A stretch of 64,000 bases of DNA from Morinoia aosen (GCA_030386875.1 CM059562.1:44599757-44663756), one strand, 5' to 3'. Numbered from the stretch's first letter, positions 1 to 11,986 are shown. Notes: generated by a model not told the origin, from the letters alone. Program-made: numbers and translations.

Positions 1-560
1 TTGGAATGAAAAGCTCCAAGGTATTAAAAAAAATTGAAAATAAGCAGTAGGCGTTGTCATATGTCATTTTTTGGCATTGAATTGTAGCACATCATATTCC
101 TAATTCTTTGTTTACTTTATATTTTAAATTTCAGGCAAGTCAACAGCATTTTCCCATGGAACTAGCATATCAAATTTGAACTGTTCTAATTGTATCTGGT
201 TTCAAAGCTTTGATAAAGAGATGCAACTTCATCCACTGAAAAAATTAGTTATGAGCCATCCTTTTTAAATTATATTAAAATAATATCAAAAGTTTAATTT
301 CTTACCTTCCAGTTCCAAACTCCAGTGATCATATAACAACAGCACAACACCACTTTTCATTGAAATGGGCGTCTTAATTAAATGCTGATAGCATTTTTCG
401 GTAGTCGGTCTTTTTGAAATGGCAGCTGCTAACATAAATAAGTTATTAATTAACCTGAACATTTCAACTCGGCAAAATCCATTCCTTAGAATTGAAACCA
501 AGACATTGAAATATCTTAGGTAAATTTTTAGAATTACTCCGACATTAAATTAAGGAACAC
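1..560. other. Unassigned AT-rich DNA
   Basis: I see no coding region with family features, no RNA gene and no repeat recognisable elsewhere in the window. Short open frames here have no motif. It may be flanking DNA or the outer part of the transposon that starts further right, but I could not find a terminal inverted repeat. Confidence 0.4.
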
Positions 561-963
561 TTATTAAATTTCACGTGAGGCCGCAACATTTCACTTCATC
601 AACGGCATCACACTTCGTTTCAACGGCATGCCAGATTGTCGTACCAGTAACGCTTCGCTTACAGTAATGCCAGATTTCGGGTTAGCAGTGTTGCCATATG
701 CAATGTACCTTTATGTAAGCGGCGCTGCTAATGGTGCGATGCCTTGACGTCACTCGCACGCAGCACGATTCGATAAAAGACTGGTTTGCCGCTACCTCCT
801 CTTTCGTCTACCATGACGCTTACGCTCTATGGATATAGTTGTTGGCTTGACTTTGGCGTGTATAGTGGAGTTCGTGTTTTACTGTTAAACGTTATTTTTT
901 GATTAAAACTCTAATTGAGGTTAGAAAACATTTCTGTACTTTTTAAGTGACGTTGCAACGAAA
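561..963 (+). promoter_or_regulatory. Probable promoter and 5' leader of the EnSpm-like transposase gene
   Basis: This stretch is clearly richer in GC and CpG than the DNA on both sides and runs directly into the transposase start codon at 964. A TATA-like GATAAAAG lies at about 772-779. The ATG is preceded by AACGAAA, an acceptable insect start context. The promoter role is inferred from position and composition only. Confidence 0.4.
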
Positions 964-2985
964 ATGCCTCGGAAAAACTACCATCTATTGAAAAAGTCTC
1001 ATGCCAAATTTCTGGAGACCATTGGCAGTGTTGAAAGTGGAAGTGATCATAGTAGTAGTTTTAAAACAATCAACGCCGTCGATTCTAATGAAAATTGTGG
1101 ATTGAATGATAATTTTGTGGAGAAAAGTGATTACTTCGGTGAGAGTGAAAATTTGGATTTAACAAATAGACTAGAATCTGGACAATCATTGAAGGCGACT
1201 ATTAGCGTTGAAGAACAGAAGAGTCCTGCTGCATTAGGCATAGATTCTTCTAATTTTGAAAGTGCATCTGTTTCATCAGTATCTCCTACCAATTTACCAA
1301 CATCATCTCTTCCTCGTACTGACTCTCCTTCAAAGGTACAGGAAAGTTTTCATGAAAGTCTTGAAAATTGGTATAATGAATACAATATCCCCTTGAATAG
1401 CTTCAAAGCACTATTAACCATTTTGAAGCCTCACCATCCTTCACTTCCTAGTGATCCCAGAACACTATTACAGACAAGAACTGGTCACATAGAAGATATG
1501 GAGGGAGGCCAATTTATCTATTATGGCATTGAAAATCAAATAAAGGAAAATTGCCAGATTGATATTTCTGAATCGTGTGATGTTATTAAACTTGATGTTA
1601 ATGTTAATGGTGTTCAGGTTTACAAATCTCGAAACACATCATTTTGGCCAATACTGGTTTCCTGTAATAATTCTCAATTGTATTCTCATCATTCAACATG
1701 TCCATTTATTGCTGCTATCTATTATGGTGACAGAAAACCTGAGGTATCACTGTTTCTTGAACAATTTTGCAGGGAACTTTCATTTCTTATGCAATGTGGA
1801 ATCAAAATCCACGATAAGACTGTAAATGTTGAGCTTCGCTCAATTATTGCTGATGCTCCTGCCAAAGCATTTCTGAAGCAGACCAAAACTCACGGAGGCT
1901 TTTATGCTTATGACAGATGCATTGTAAAAGGAAAATATAAATTTAGATCTGTTCCATATGATGCTACTAATGCTGTTCTAGGAACTGATTCCACACTTAG
2001 GGATAAAACTCAACCTGAACATCACAAAGGAACAAGTCCTTTTGTTTCGTTAAACATAAACATGATTGATGCATTTGTTATTGACTATATGCATTCAATA
2101 TTACTTGGCATTGTTCGCAAATTAGTTAACATATATTTACATAAAGTTCCTCATAAAATTTCTTCTGCTCAAAAAGCTCTCATTGAAGACCGAGTTAGTG
2201 TTATTAGAAAGTATTTCCCATGTGATTTTAATAGGAAACCAAGATCATTTCAAGAATTTGAGAGATTCAAAGCTACAGAATTCAGACATATTGTAATGTA
2301 CACTGGCATCTTGATTTTCAGGGATGTTTTAAGAGATGACATGTACAATAATTTCATCACTCTGATGTATATTTTGAGGATTCTCTGTGATAAATATTTA
2401 ATTTTGGATCAAGAAATGTTGAACTATGCTAGAAAACTTTGTATTACATTTGTTAAACAATATAAAAAAATATTTCATAATATGAATGTTACTTTCAATG
2501 TTCATTCTATTATTCATCTTGTTGATGATGTGTCAAGATTAGGAGTTCTGGACTCATTTTCAGCCTTCCCTTATGAGAGCTGCTTGGGTAATATTCGAAG
2601 AAAAATTCGGTCATCTAATGCTCCGCTTCATCAATTGAGCCGGAGGATAAGTGAAGGGTATAAGTGCAAAAAAGATCAAGCAGTGAACAAAACTTTGTTC
2701 AGTATAGACAACCACAAAATTATCCCAAATCTGAAGACTCATGCGTCATTTTGCATGACAAAACCATAGTATCTGTTGAAGAGATAGGCATCCATGATTT
2801 TAAAGTTTGCAAATACAATAAACTCAAATCTGCTACAAAATATCCATGTGATTCCTCCCTCTTAGATATATATATATAGTTAGAGATACTAATGAAAGAT
2901 CAGTAATCTCTAAGAAAGATGTTGAAAAAAAATGTGTTATATTGCCATATAAAAAACAGTACTTGGTATTGCCAATAGTGTAGCT
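964..2985 (+). pseudogene. EnSpm/CACTA-like (CMC-type) transposase, frame-broken at the 3' end
   Basis: The main frame (964-2769, 601 codons) has a Ser-rich disordered N-terminal third, then a catalytic region of the animal EnSpm-like type. Visible blocks are PFIAAIYYGDRKP, the motif DAPAKAFL, a zinc-type block ending in YDRCIVKGKY, EHHKGTSPF and DAFVIDYMHSILLGIVRKL. In this family the zinc block usually reads A-C-E/D-R-C; here the first Cys is Tyr (TAT for TGT), which may weaken metal binding. The normal C-terminus is not in this frame. A -1/+2 shift near 2700-2740 moves the typical Cys-Val-Ile-Leu and YPCDSS blocks into a second frame (to 2879). A further slip at the TA repeat near 2866-2878 moves the last residues (ending LPYKKQYLVLPIV) into a third frame with a stop near 2985. 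It would bind transposon ends and cut and join DNA in the nucleus. The companion DUF4806 gene follows on the same strand. Family assignment is from motifs; exact superfamily is less sure. Confidence 0.72.
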
Positions 2986-3194
2986 ATAGGCGTTTTCAAA
3001 CAACAAATTCTATTTGAATTGTATTCATACATATTGTGAAAATTCGGCTGAATAAACGCACGCAACATCCATTTTCCCCCATGCAATTAATCTGGAAGCT
3101 ACATGCAGTGTAGACAGCGCAAGGCTACTGCACACAATACTAAATTCTCATACATATGCTAGTTAATGATAACTTAGTGAATTTTGAATTTCTT

Positions 3195-3484
3195 ATTGTA
3201 ATATAGCGAGTAGTGTAAGTTCTAGTTAGAGAGACCATAAGTTGGCAACGCTCGAGAGAGCAACACTCGCAAGTCAGTCTGCTATTGGCCTCGGGTTCAA
3301 CAACAAGTACATGTTGACCGAGGGTGTATATAATTACCTACTGTGGTTGGTATCTAACTTCTTAAGTTCTAAACTAATGTACTAATTCTATTCTACTCTA
3401 TTCTATACATTTCCCGTCTATCTCCGCTCTAATCTCACTAGCCACAGTACCGCCATTTGAGTATAAAGTTAAGGTATCCAAGAG
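3195..3484 (+). promoter_or_regulatory. TATA promoter and non-coding first exon of the DUF4806-type gene
   Basis: A TATATAA box lies at 3327-3333. About 150 bases further on is a good splice donor (exon end CAAGAG, intron start GTGAGTG at 3485). A matching acceptor, TTTTGTATACAG, ends at 4244, just before the DUF4806 gene start at 4302. This suggests TATA, then an untranslated first exon, then an intron of about 760 bases, then the coding exon. The whole segment, including the TATA box and the donor region, recurs in diverged form at 24091-24241 and 29062-29440. Initiation site and splicing are inferred. Confidence 0.5.
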
Positions 3485-4301
3485 GTGAGTGAACTATTTA
3501 CCTAACTTGCTGTGTCATTGCATTGTCTATTGTGTTCAATACTATAACTATGTTGTGTCTATGTGGAACCTATGCTGTGCTCTAGTGTAGGGCTATCCAC
3601 TCCATAATACTTATGTTATGTTAAACGTCTTAATAACTTGTATTAAGATTTGTGCTTGATACAGCAGTTCCTTAGCTATGTAATTTGTATTAGAGCAGAG
3701 AGAAAAGTTTGTTTTTATCAAAAACTGCAGTCGTTAAATTAGTATTATAGAATCTTGCACTAAATTAAATTGACTTTATCATCAAATCTTGAAATTTAGA
3801 GGATAATATTTTGCAAAATTATGTTGACAGTTATTGTCCATTTCATAGAGCTAATATATCGAAATGCAGTTTTCTTATGTCCGTGACCAAAGGATTGTAA
3901 CAAACACAGTTGATTCATGATACCTGTCAGTAATACTAAAAAAGCTAACAAGTTTCTTTGAAAAATGCACAACATTATCTAGTAAAAGCAAGAAAGTTAA
4001 TTAAAATATTATCAAATGTTTAAATTTCAACTCTATATAGTTTCTACTGTATTATGGGTCTCTAAAGCAATGTAAATTTTCCCCTGGTAATCATTTAAAT
4101 TCAATAATGGAAAGAAATTGTGTGCATTCTCTTTCCGTGTCAAGGGAAGGAGACTAATTGTATGGGAGGCAATGGAGTTTTCTTGTATTCATGTGATGCA
4201 TATTTGGCCTTTTTTTGCATATATTAATATTATTTTGTATACAGGATGGAAAACTAAAAACTATATATACTGATCCGTGCAATAAGGGCATTGTTTGAAG
4301 A

Positions 4302-6682
4302 ATGTATTCAATTGTAATTTTTGAAGAGGATGATTCTGTGGAAGGTGTACCTTCCAGTTGGCTAACACGTATTAATGGTGCAACATTTTGTCATTGGCCT
4401 GGAAAGACCCCTCAGAGTGGGATGACCCACCTCATCAAAAAGTGCAATCCACCATTGTCATCTTGGAACCTTGTGAAGTGCAAATTGAAGTTTAAAGCTG
4501 ATAGCTTCGCAAAAATGAAGGAGAAATGCCAGGAGGCATCATATCTCACAACAGCAAGTGAACATACTGACATTGAGCAATCCCAGCCTTCAAGAGTACA
4601 TGTAATAAGTAGCTCAGATTCTGATGATGCACTTCCTGAACCACCAAGCAAAATTAGAAAATTGGGGAAATCTGAAGCTGTCCGCGTACAGCATACCTCA
4701 CTTAAAGTTCAGGGTGAGACTGCAGCAGTAACGCCAATTCTCCAACAGCTTCTATCTCGTGTTGAGAAATTAGACTCTCGTGTGAAGAAATTAGACTATC
4801 GTTTGGAGAAATTAGACTCGCGTGTGGAGAAACTGGCATCAACGAATACTTTGGCTCACAGCGGTATGCACAAAGAATTATTGGACACAAAAGAAGAGGT
4901 CAAACTATTGAAGAAAATTATGAAACAGTCTCCTAGCACAACTACATCAAAGAACACTAATTTACCTACATTGTCTGTGTCTAATGAAGATCTGGCCAGC
5001 CTTGAAAACACACTTAGTGATGACCTAGAAGCGCAAAACTTGATTCTCAAGCTGAGCAACTATGGAGGAACTCAACTCCGTAGCACTATCAATAATATGA
5101 TGAGAAATGTTATATCCAGTGAAGTTTCTCTTGCGTATTCTATGCAAGGAAAATGTGGGAAAAAGTCCTTCATTGAACTAAAACTTTGCAGATGTATCCA
5201 AGGTAAGCTAAAAAAATTAATTTGAGTTCTGAAATTTGCATACATATCCTGCAGTTTTGTGCACGTAAGTTATTAGCTAGGTAGCTATAACGTATCCTAA
5301 ATACCCACATGTTTCAAGTATTTTCAATCAAATCTGAAAGCTGAAATTATTAAGGGGGTCACAACAAGATTTCAATTTTGTTCATCTGATTCGTTTTAAA
5401 TTTGGCCAGTATATGTATTTGTTGAAAGTAAACTTATATTACTCATGTAAATTTTTCGATTTTGGCCTTTTTTGAAAAATACGAAAAATTAGTTTTTTGG
5501 CACATTTTTATGGAGATTCCAAAAAATAGAAGTCATTGAGTTGTCATGCTAGAACAAAACCAAAGACAGTTTTAGAATCCTTTTAGCATTTCGAACAAAA
5601 TTATGGTAACAAATTATTCATTTGAAATTTTTCGTTTTTTTATGCGATATTTGATCATTAACTCAAACATACACAAATTTTGGGTGTTGAGCTTGATAAA
5701 AAAAATTCTTTGTAGAATTGGAAAGTTTGCTACCACACTTTTGTTGGAAATGTTCCCAGGATTCCAAAACTGTCTTTGTTTTATTCCTAGCACGAAAATT
5801 CACCGACTTCTATTCTTTTGAATGTTGAAAATTATAGGTTTTGGGTATAAGCAAAAAAAAAGTTTGTGTTGAAGTGTAATATAATGGACAATTTATGTAA
5901 TTGAATGCTGTTTTCATATTTATTTCTATAATCTCCATGCATAGCTTCACATTCACACTGTGAATTGTAATATCAGAGGAAAAAAAAATAATAAAAACTT
6001 TATTTTCTTTATAAAAATTATGAAATTTTATACATGTACTCTGATTCTTATGAAATTTGACTATTACATCTACCTTATGCAAAGAAACACACTTTCATCT
6101 AATCATTTTTTAGATTCAGGCATTAGTTTTTGAAAGAATTAGACATATTGTTTTCTAGTTCATTTTTTTATTTTTCAAAGGAATAGAAGTCATTGAGTTT
6201 TTATGTTAGAACAAAACCAAAGACAGTTTTAGAGTTCTTAAAGCATTGTAAACAAAGCCACCGTTTCAAATTTTTCATTTTCCGTTTTATTTTATTTTTA
6301 TATGGGATCGAAATGGGGTCGAAAATTCAGGTTTTTTGGTCCCTTTAACCCCCCCCCCCAGGGGGGGATCTAGTGTCCGTAGCGTCATAAAATTTTAGGA
6401 CCGAATAGTCCACCACCTAAGGGTCCTTTTCCAACAACAAAACAAAGAAAGCTCACCGGACCAACAGGGGCCTGAAGTGACCCCGTTGCTAAGTGTAACA
6501 TTTCGTGTCTTGCAGAAGCAGTTCGGGCATCTCCTCACGAAAAAGATGTTCCTCTCACTGAAATCAATAAGTTTATTGCCATTCATCTCACCATGGCAAA
6601 GGACAGGCTGGCTTTGAGACTAAAAAAGAACAAAATTCCTGATTGTACGGCAGCTAACGAGGAGTCACTAGAAGAACAATGA
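4302..6682 (+). CDS. DUF4806-domain protein, accessory gene of the EnSpm-like transposon (two coding exons, 4302-5202 and 6516-6682)
   Basis: Exon 1 encodes an N-terminal module typical of these proteins (MYSIVIFEEDD..., a Val-Pro-Ser-Ser-Trp-Leu block, then a CHWPGK-type block). An acidic/Ser linker follows, then a striking heptad-like run in which LDSRVEKL or close variants repeat four times (about residues 150-182), probably a coiled coil. The DUF4806 core begins LSNYGGTQLRSTINNMM and continues KKSFIELKLCRCIQ. The frame would stop at 5225, but a GTAAGC donor at 5203 and a TTGCAG acceptor ending at 6515 join it in phase to AVRASPHEKD...EINKFIAIHL...RLALRLKK, which completes the conserved domain and stops at 6682. 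This is strong evidence for the splice. Such genes are commonly found beside this transposase type and their role is unknown; DNA binding or assembly through the coiled coil is a guess. No disabling mutation is visible, unlike the neighbouring transposase. Confidence 0.75.
5510..6260. repeat. Three copies of a ~75-base repeat inside the DUF4806 intron, one inverted
   Basis: The block AGAAGTCATTGAGTT plus ACAAAACCAAAGACAGTTTT occurs at about 5528-5600 and again at about 6186-6258 in direct orientation. It also occurs at about 5745-5820 in reverse orientation (AAAACTGTCTTTGTTTT, then ACTTCTATTCTTTT). The inverted pair could fold in the intron RNA. The copies are diverged and have no coding potential. 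Confidence 0.7.
6349..6367. other. Homopolymer hairpin C11-A-G7
   Basis: Eleven C residues, one A and seven G residues in a row form a perfect small palindrome within the intron. It is prone to slippage, and the length may be a sequencing or assembly artefact. Confidence 0.8.
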
Positions 6683-9180
6683 ATGCAGAAAATAATTTAA
6701 AGGTTAGCTTTCTTTGACTCATGAAGAAAATTCATATCTTCAATATGTTTTTGGAAATTATTTAATCATTTATTGAAAGTGCTTATTATCATTATTAAAA
6801 AATCGTTACTGTGTAATTATCAGTTATGTCCTGATAACAAATTTGTATATCTCTTTCTAGCATTTTACTGATACCAATACATCAATTTAATAGTTTACCA
6901 ATAGCAATATCACTTAAAGTTTTCCTACATAATTTTTTCTGAAGAAGCTATAAGTATTGATTGGTGTTTTTCAATCATTGAAGCAAATCAGCAATAATTA
7001 GCAGAATATAACGTGTATCTTAAATTTTTATAGCTTCCTTATTGCTACACCAATAACATGAATTAAACCATATAATGGTTTTCATTACCTTGTAACTTGT
7101 AGCTATACATTTAACATATGAGTTTGGCTCCATCTATTTCGCTTTACTGAAACTTCTACGTATTCATTGCTCATATTACTTATGTATAATCTATTCAGTA
7201 TTGGAGCTAGATTGAAATGTATCGCTAATAAATATGATTAATTACTTAAGTATGTGTGCAATATAATTGCATTCATAATGTATATTGTCTCTCAAACGAA
7301 TAATGAGTTATTGTCAAATTAAATTCGAGTGGTTGGGTTAATATTTTAGCATATATCACCAGTTTTTATTAATTTTCCATCAAGTTATCAGTACTGGTAT
7401 CGAAATTTAATATTCAATACCGGATCAGATGTACCAATCTCAATATTATTGATATTTACCAAGGCAGAAGCATTGTCACTTCGCTTGTATTTATATATAC
7501 TAATCTAAATTTTTTTTCTAGGAGCTGGAGATTTGTTGCCGATGCAACGGATGAATGGACTGATCAGAAAATTAATGCTTGGAAACCAGAAGAGGAAAGT
7601 TTTTTATTTTGTAAGGAAAAGTATTTTCATTTAATGCGGAAGCCATCTTATATGTTTACAAAATTTCACGTTTAGCTACAAGTGTGGGTTATTATATTAG
7701 AATGGATCGAAAGTTATCAATCCAGATATTTTTCGAAAGACTTATGAGCAGAATATAATATACATGGGAAATACCGTCAAAAATAGGTGCACAAAATGTC
7801 AGCGCAATCGAACGAAATTTAAGAGTCACAAATTGAACATGATAATTAAAAGGATGGTATAAATATGCAAAAATGCCATTTTTCGATTTCTATTGTTTTG
7901 TTTTTTATTTCGGATTTCACTATAGCCTGGTGTTCATTTTCTACTGTTAGTATTGAATTTTATGGATTTCTTGATCACACTTCCAGAAACATATCTCACG
8001 TTCCACATAAGCACGTGATAAAAAACGAAAAAATATGACAATAGTATTTTTTCCATTATTCTTTCCACTTTCCTTTCAAAATTTTACTCAAGCACGATAT
8101 TGAATTTAACGTCTAAAAGTTTTACTTTATATAGTTGTTCCCACCGTTCCAAAAAACAAGTGTTAACGGTGATACAGAAGAGCTGAGTGTGTGAAAATGT
8201 AACATTTATACAATAAAATAAACATCCTGATTGGTAAATTTTTAAAAGAAAAGTGGAAAGCAGTATAATAGGAAAATAATTTTTTCATATACTTTATTTC
8301 ATATACTTTTTTCATATACTTTTCACATGTTTTCATATACTTTATTTTGTTGGTTATACAAACTGTATTTGTAATTTTTTTTAGTTCCAATGTTATAGTT
8401 TTAATTCAAACTGTAATGAAAATCGTGTATTTTTTCAAGTCAGTTATAAATATATTTTCATGCACATTGGATTTAGTATAACCATAAGAAATTTTGAAAC
8501 AAGCCCGCTAATATTCTTGAAACAGTCATAATTTTTCAATATATTTCAGCTGTATATACAGTCACCTTTATTCAAGTATGTACCTCAGTTTTTTACTACT
8601 CAACTTAATGTGAATAATAACTAAATTGGCTGCTCTTGAACATTAGCATTCGTGCCACAATGAAGGATTTGGGCTGTTCTGAAACCCTCATTAATACCAA
8701 GATGTATCCTACTGACTATTAGTCGTGAGCAAAACCGGTCCCTCACTCTTTTATAATGACAAGAACACAGTTTCATTCAAGAACGAAATACTGGGAACTC
8801 GATTAGCTACATGTTTTCAATTTAATGTAAACTATGTAACCGCGTTCTTATTTTTGCTTGCAATGAACCGAATTACTGTCACCACAAAACGAGCGGCTAC
8901 CACTTTTGCTATCATCGCTGGCAGTAATTTTTTCAGTACTTTCTAATATAATTATAGCTAGTTAACTAATTTAAAATACATCATTATGCGCATTTTTGAG
9001 CTAAAATGATACATCTTGGGGGGACACGATTTCTTTTCAGGTGAAACGGGATCAAACCGCATGTACAGGTTGCCCGACCACTGATACGTGCAACACAGAA
9101 TTTGGACTTCTACCCTACGATGGCAAAGAGGTTGTAATCATGGAATCATGGATTTTAGATAAATTTTGAATGCTGTTTAG
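6683..9180. other. AT-rich intergenic or transposon 3' region; no supportable gene
   Basis: A possible 3' UTR splice pair lies just past the DUF4806 stop (AAAG/GTTAGC near 6703; TTTTTTCTAG/GAGCTGG near 7523). A short Cys-containing open stretch (9042-9168) follows a TTTCTTTTCAG acceptor, with the pattern CTGCPTTDTC, and ends at a TGA; I cannot link it to a family. Otherwise I see only AT-rich DNA with short random frames. Confidence 0.4.
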
Positions 9181-9520
9181 TTAATATTTTTAACCCAGTA
9201 TCAGCTAATTACTGTGTCAATATTGCACTGATATTGAGGTGTTTCCTTAAACAACACTTTGGCTCAGTAATTAATTTCTAATTTCACATCAATATTGAGA
9301 AGTATTCGAAGACCAGAAATATATATAATTCTGATAACTATGTTATCTGATGTTCATAGTTATCAGAATTATATATATATTTCTGGTCTTTGAATACTTC
9401 TCAATATTGATGTGATATTAGAAATTAATTATTGAGCCAAAGTGTTGTACAAGGAAACACCTCAATATTAATGCAATATTGACACAGTAATTAGCTGAGA
9501 CTGGGTTAAAAAAAATTATT
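9181..9520. repeat. Large inverted repeat (foldback), arms ~160 bases
   Basis: The left arm, about 9181-9342, is the near-perfect reverse complement of about 9355-9519, with a 12-base centre. Key blocks are ATCAGAATTATATATAT and TTTCTGGTCTTTGAATAC on the right arm and their complements on the left. A transcript could form a long hairpin. The right arm continues into tandem units of the same sequence, so the left arm is an inverted unit of that array. Confidence 0.85.
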
Positions 9521-9915
9521 ATTGGGACCATATACTCTACCAATATCAATATGATATCAAAAATTAAGTATTGGGTCAATATTTTTCTGAGGAACACCTT
9601 AATATTAAGTCCATAGTGACACAATAATTAGCTGATATTGGGTTAGTGAAAATATAATTATCGGGACAATATGTTTTGCCAATATCAACTTGATATCAGC
9701 AATTGAGCATTAACCCAATGTTATTGTAGGGAACACCTCATTATCAAGTCAATATTGATCCAATAATTAGTTGATATTGGGTTGATGATAATATTATTAT
9801 TGGGCCAATATATTTTTTCCAATATCAACCGAATTTTCCAAAATAAGGTATTGCCCCAATGTTCATTTTGAATATCCAGTCAATATTGTGAATGTATATT
9901 GGCTCAATATTAGGT
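9491..9915 (+). repeat. Tandem repeat, period ~138 bases, TATTGGGCCAATA motifs
   Basis: The marker TTAGCTGATATTGGGTT (with small changes) occurs at 9491, 9628 and 9767, a period of 137-139. Each unit also carries a self-complementary ATTGGG...CCAATAT block and GAACACCTCA. Together with the inverted unit at 9181 this resembles a foldback-type non-autonomous transposon whose right end (TTTTGCTACCTGGG near 9930) abuts the start of the BEL remnant. Whether it interrupted the BEL element is not provable here. Confidence 0.75.
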
Positions 9916-9924
9916 CAATAAATT

Positions 9925-11545
9925 TTGCTACCTGGGAAACCTAGATTTGAGCAGGGAGACTGGAGTTTGAGCGACAGCGACCCCGAAGTCAAGGTAAATA
10001 CAATAGTGACGCGCTCAACGAGTGAGAATAACTCTGAACCTAGTGCGACTGACAAATTGATGTGCTCAGTTTCGCATTGGTATAAACTCAAAAAAACGCA
10101 TTGCCTCGATAATTAGACTGGTTAAAGCGTTGAAGACTAGAGGAAAAATTTAAAAGTCAATATTTCTCGCGACGAATTGGAAGAAGCTGAGCTAATAATC
10201 GTAAAGTACCTGCAACGTAGAAATTTCAAAGCTGATTTAGTGCTAGTTCAGGCAAGGAAATCTTTGCCACGCATTTTAAAATTGCGTAAACTTTCTTCGT
10301 TTCTTGATAGCGAGAGGCTCTTGAGGGTAGGTGGCAGAACGAATAATCTACAGTATTCCTATGCTATAAAACATCCAATCATACTGCCTCATTGCTATCA
10401 AAATGAATTATTGATTTTTGAAGTTCATGGTAGGCTTGGTCATTTGGGCAGAGAGGCTATACTTGCAAATCTCAGGAAAAGATTCTGGATCTTGAAGGCG
10501 AGTTCAGTGGTTAGGAAGGTTTGTCACGCTTGTGTTTTGTGCCGTAGGCTTCAAGGAAAACCTGGTAACCAAATCATGGCTGAACTGCCCGCAGTTAGAC
10601 TACAATGCGACATTCCAGCTTTTACTAATGTTGGGATAGACTGTTTTAGACCATTCGAGACCGTGTTAGGCAGGAAAGTTTATAAGCGTTATGGATTGGT
10701 AATTTCATGCTTGTCTTCCCGAACCATTCATCTAGAGATCATTTATTCAATGTCTACTGATGCCTTTTTGAATGCCTTTAGACGATTCATCTGTCGTGGT
10801 AACGTGACCTCAATCACGAGTGATAACGGGACCAACTTTGCCGGGGGCCAAAGAGATTTGAGAGAATCTATCAAGGCTTGAAACAAGGACGCTGAAGCCT
10901 GGCTAACTCAGCGCAATATCGTGTGGAAATTTAACACTCCTACAGCGTCGCACTTTGGTGGCGTGTACGAGCGCAAGATACGAACTGTGCGTAAGGTATT
11001 CCAAGCTGTCTTGAGCGAGCAGCGGGTCAAGCTAGGCGACGACGAACTTTGCACTTTAATGTGCGAAACCGAATTCATCTTGAAAAACAGACCACTGACT
11101 GCTGTCAGCAGTGACCCAAACGATTTTGAGGCCCTGACTCCTAACCATCTGTTGTTGCTGAATGCGGGAGTAACCTTCCCCCCCGGGCTTGTTCGAGAAA
11201 GAATGCTCTTATGCAACTCGTCGATGGCGACAAGTTCAGCACTTGGCGGACCAGTTTTGGTGTCGTTGGAGGTCTGAATACGTGGTCCTGCTGCAGCAGC
11301 GCCAAAAATGGCAAGCAACGAAGCCTTCATACGAAGTCGGGGACTTGGTCCTCGTAATGGACGCGCTCCTACCCAGGAATCAATGGCCTTTGGGTCTTAT
11401 TGTTGATGTCACTCCTGATAAATATGGCAATGTTAGGTCTGCAAAGGTCAAAATCTCGAAGAGTAGGAATTCAAATTTAAAAGATTTCGCGACTACAACA
11501 TTAGAGAGACCTATTGTAAAGTTGATTTCTCTGCCGAAATGCTAG
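9925..11545 (+). pseudogene. BEL/Pao retrotransposon pol remnant: RNase H-integrase linker, integrase and C-terminal (DUF5641) domain
   Basis: The first piece (to about 10150) carries the linker ending VSHWYKLKK and IIRLVKALK across a frameshift. The piece 10177-10881 has the H-H-C-C integrase zinc region (EVHGRLGHLGREA, then CHACVLCRRLQG) and core motifs NVGIDCFRPF and ITSDNGTNFAGG. A TGA at 10879 is followed in the same sense by [19 protein letters not shown] and [19 protein letters not shown], then a frameshift near 11190-11280 into the DUF5641-like tail (SYEVGDLVLVMD, NQWPLG). Everything upstream (gag, protease, RT) is missing, so this is a 5'-truncated copy. A purine tract and an LTR follow. 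An active copy would make the enzyme that inserts cDNA into host chromosomes; this copy cannot. Confidence 0.88.
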
Positions 11546-11662
11546 TTTCTTGCCTTGAATTTGTAACCAGTTAAGGGTAGTTGTAGTTGTGTTAGTAATT
11601 TATTTGCGTTCGCAATTTTGTAAACAATTAAACTTGTGAATTGAATTTGTCATGTGATCAAA

Positions 11663-11986
11663 TTGAGGGGCGGTGTAAACGCCAAACGTTCTAGTTATTC
11701 AACAAGCCACAAATGAACTTCTAAATGAACGAGGATCACACATGATATAAACGGAACAAAAACTATCAAGATCAACCTGCACCAGCTCCTTGTCTATTGA
11801 ATAATTTTGCAATCTTTAAAAGGCATCGACTGAATTACTTATCGTAGCAAACTATTGGCAGCAAGGAACTGGCTGATGATCCTTGCAGTATGGTTGAGGA
11901 AAGAAACATAAGAACTCTTATTGGAGAGAAAAATTATAGAATAGATTAGTTAGTTTAAGCCCCTTTAAGGAGACCGAACACGGGTC
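11663..11986 (+). mobile_element. Polypurine tract and start of the BEL/Pao 3' LTR, cut by a gypsy insertion
   Basis: TTGAGGGGCGG (11663-11673) is a typical polypurine tract and is followed by TGTAAACGCC at 11674, the expected TG start of an LTR. The LTR runs to 11986, where the gypsy element begins. Its remainder should lie after 17746 (continuing CTTTTGGATCGATAC), since the four bases GGTC are duplicated at the two junctions. The true LTR end cannot be placed without a second copy. Confidence 0.7.

Noticed and set aside
10908..11330. 140-codon minus-strand frame
   Set aside because: Antisense shadow of the BEL integrase/DUF5641 region.
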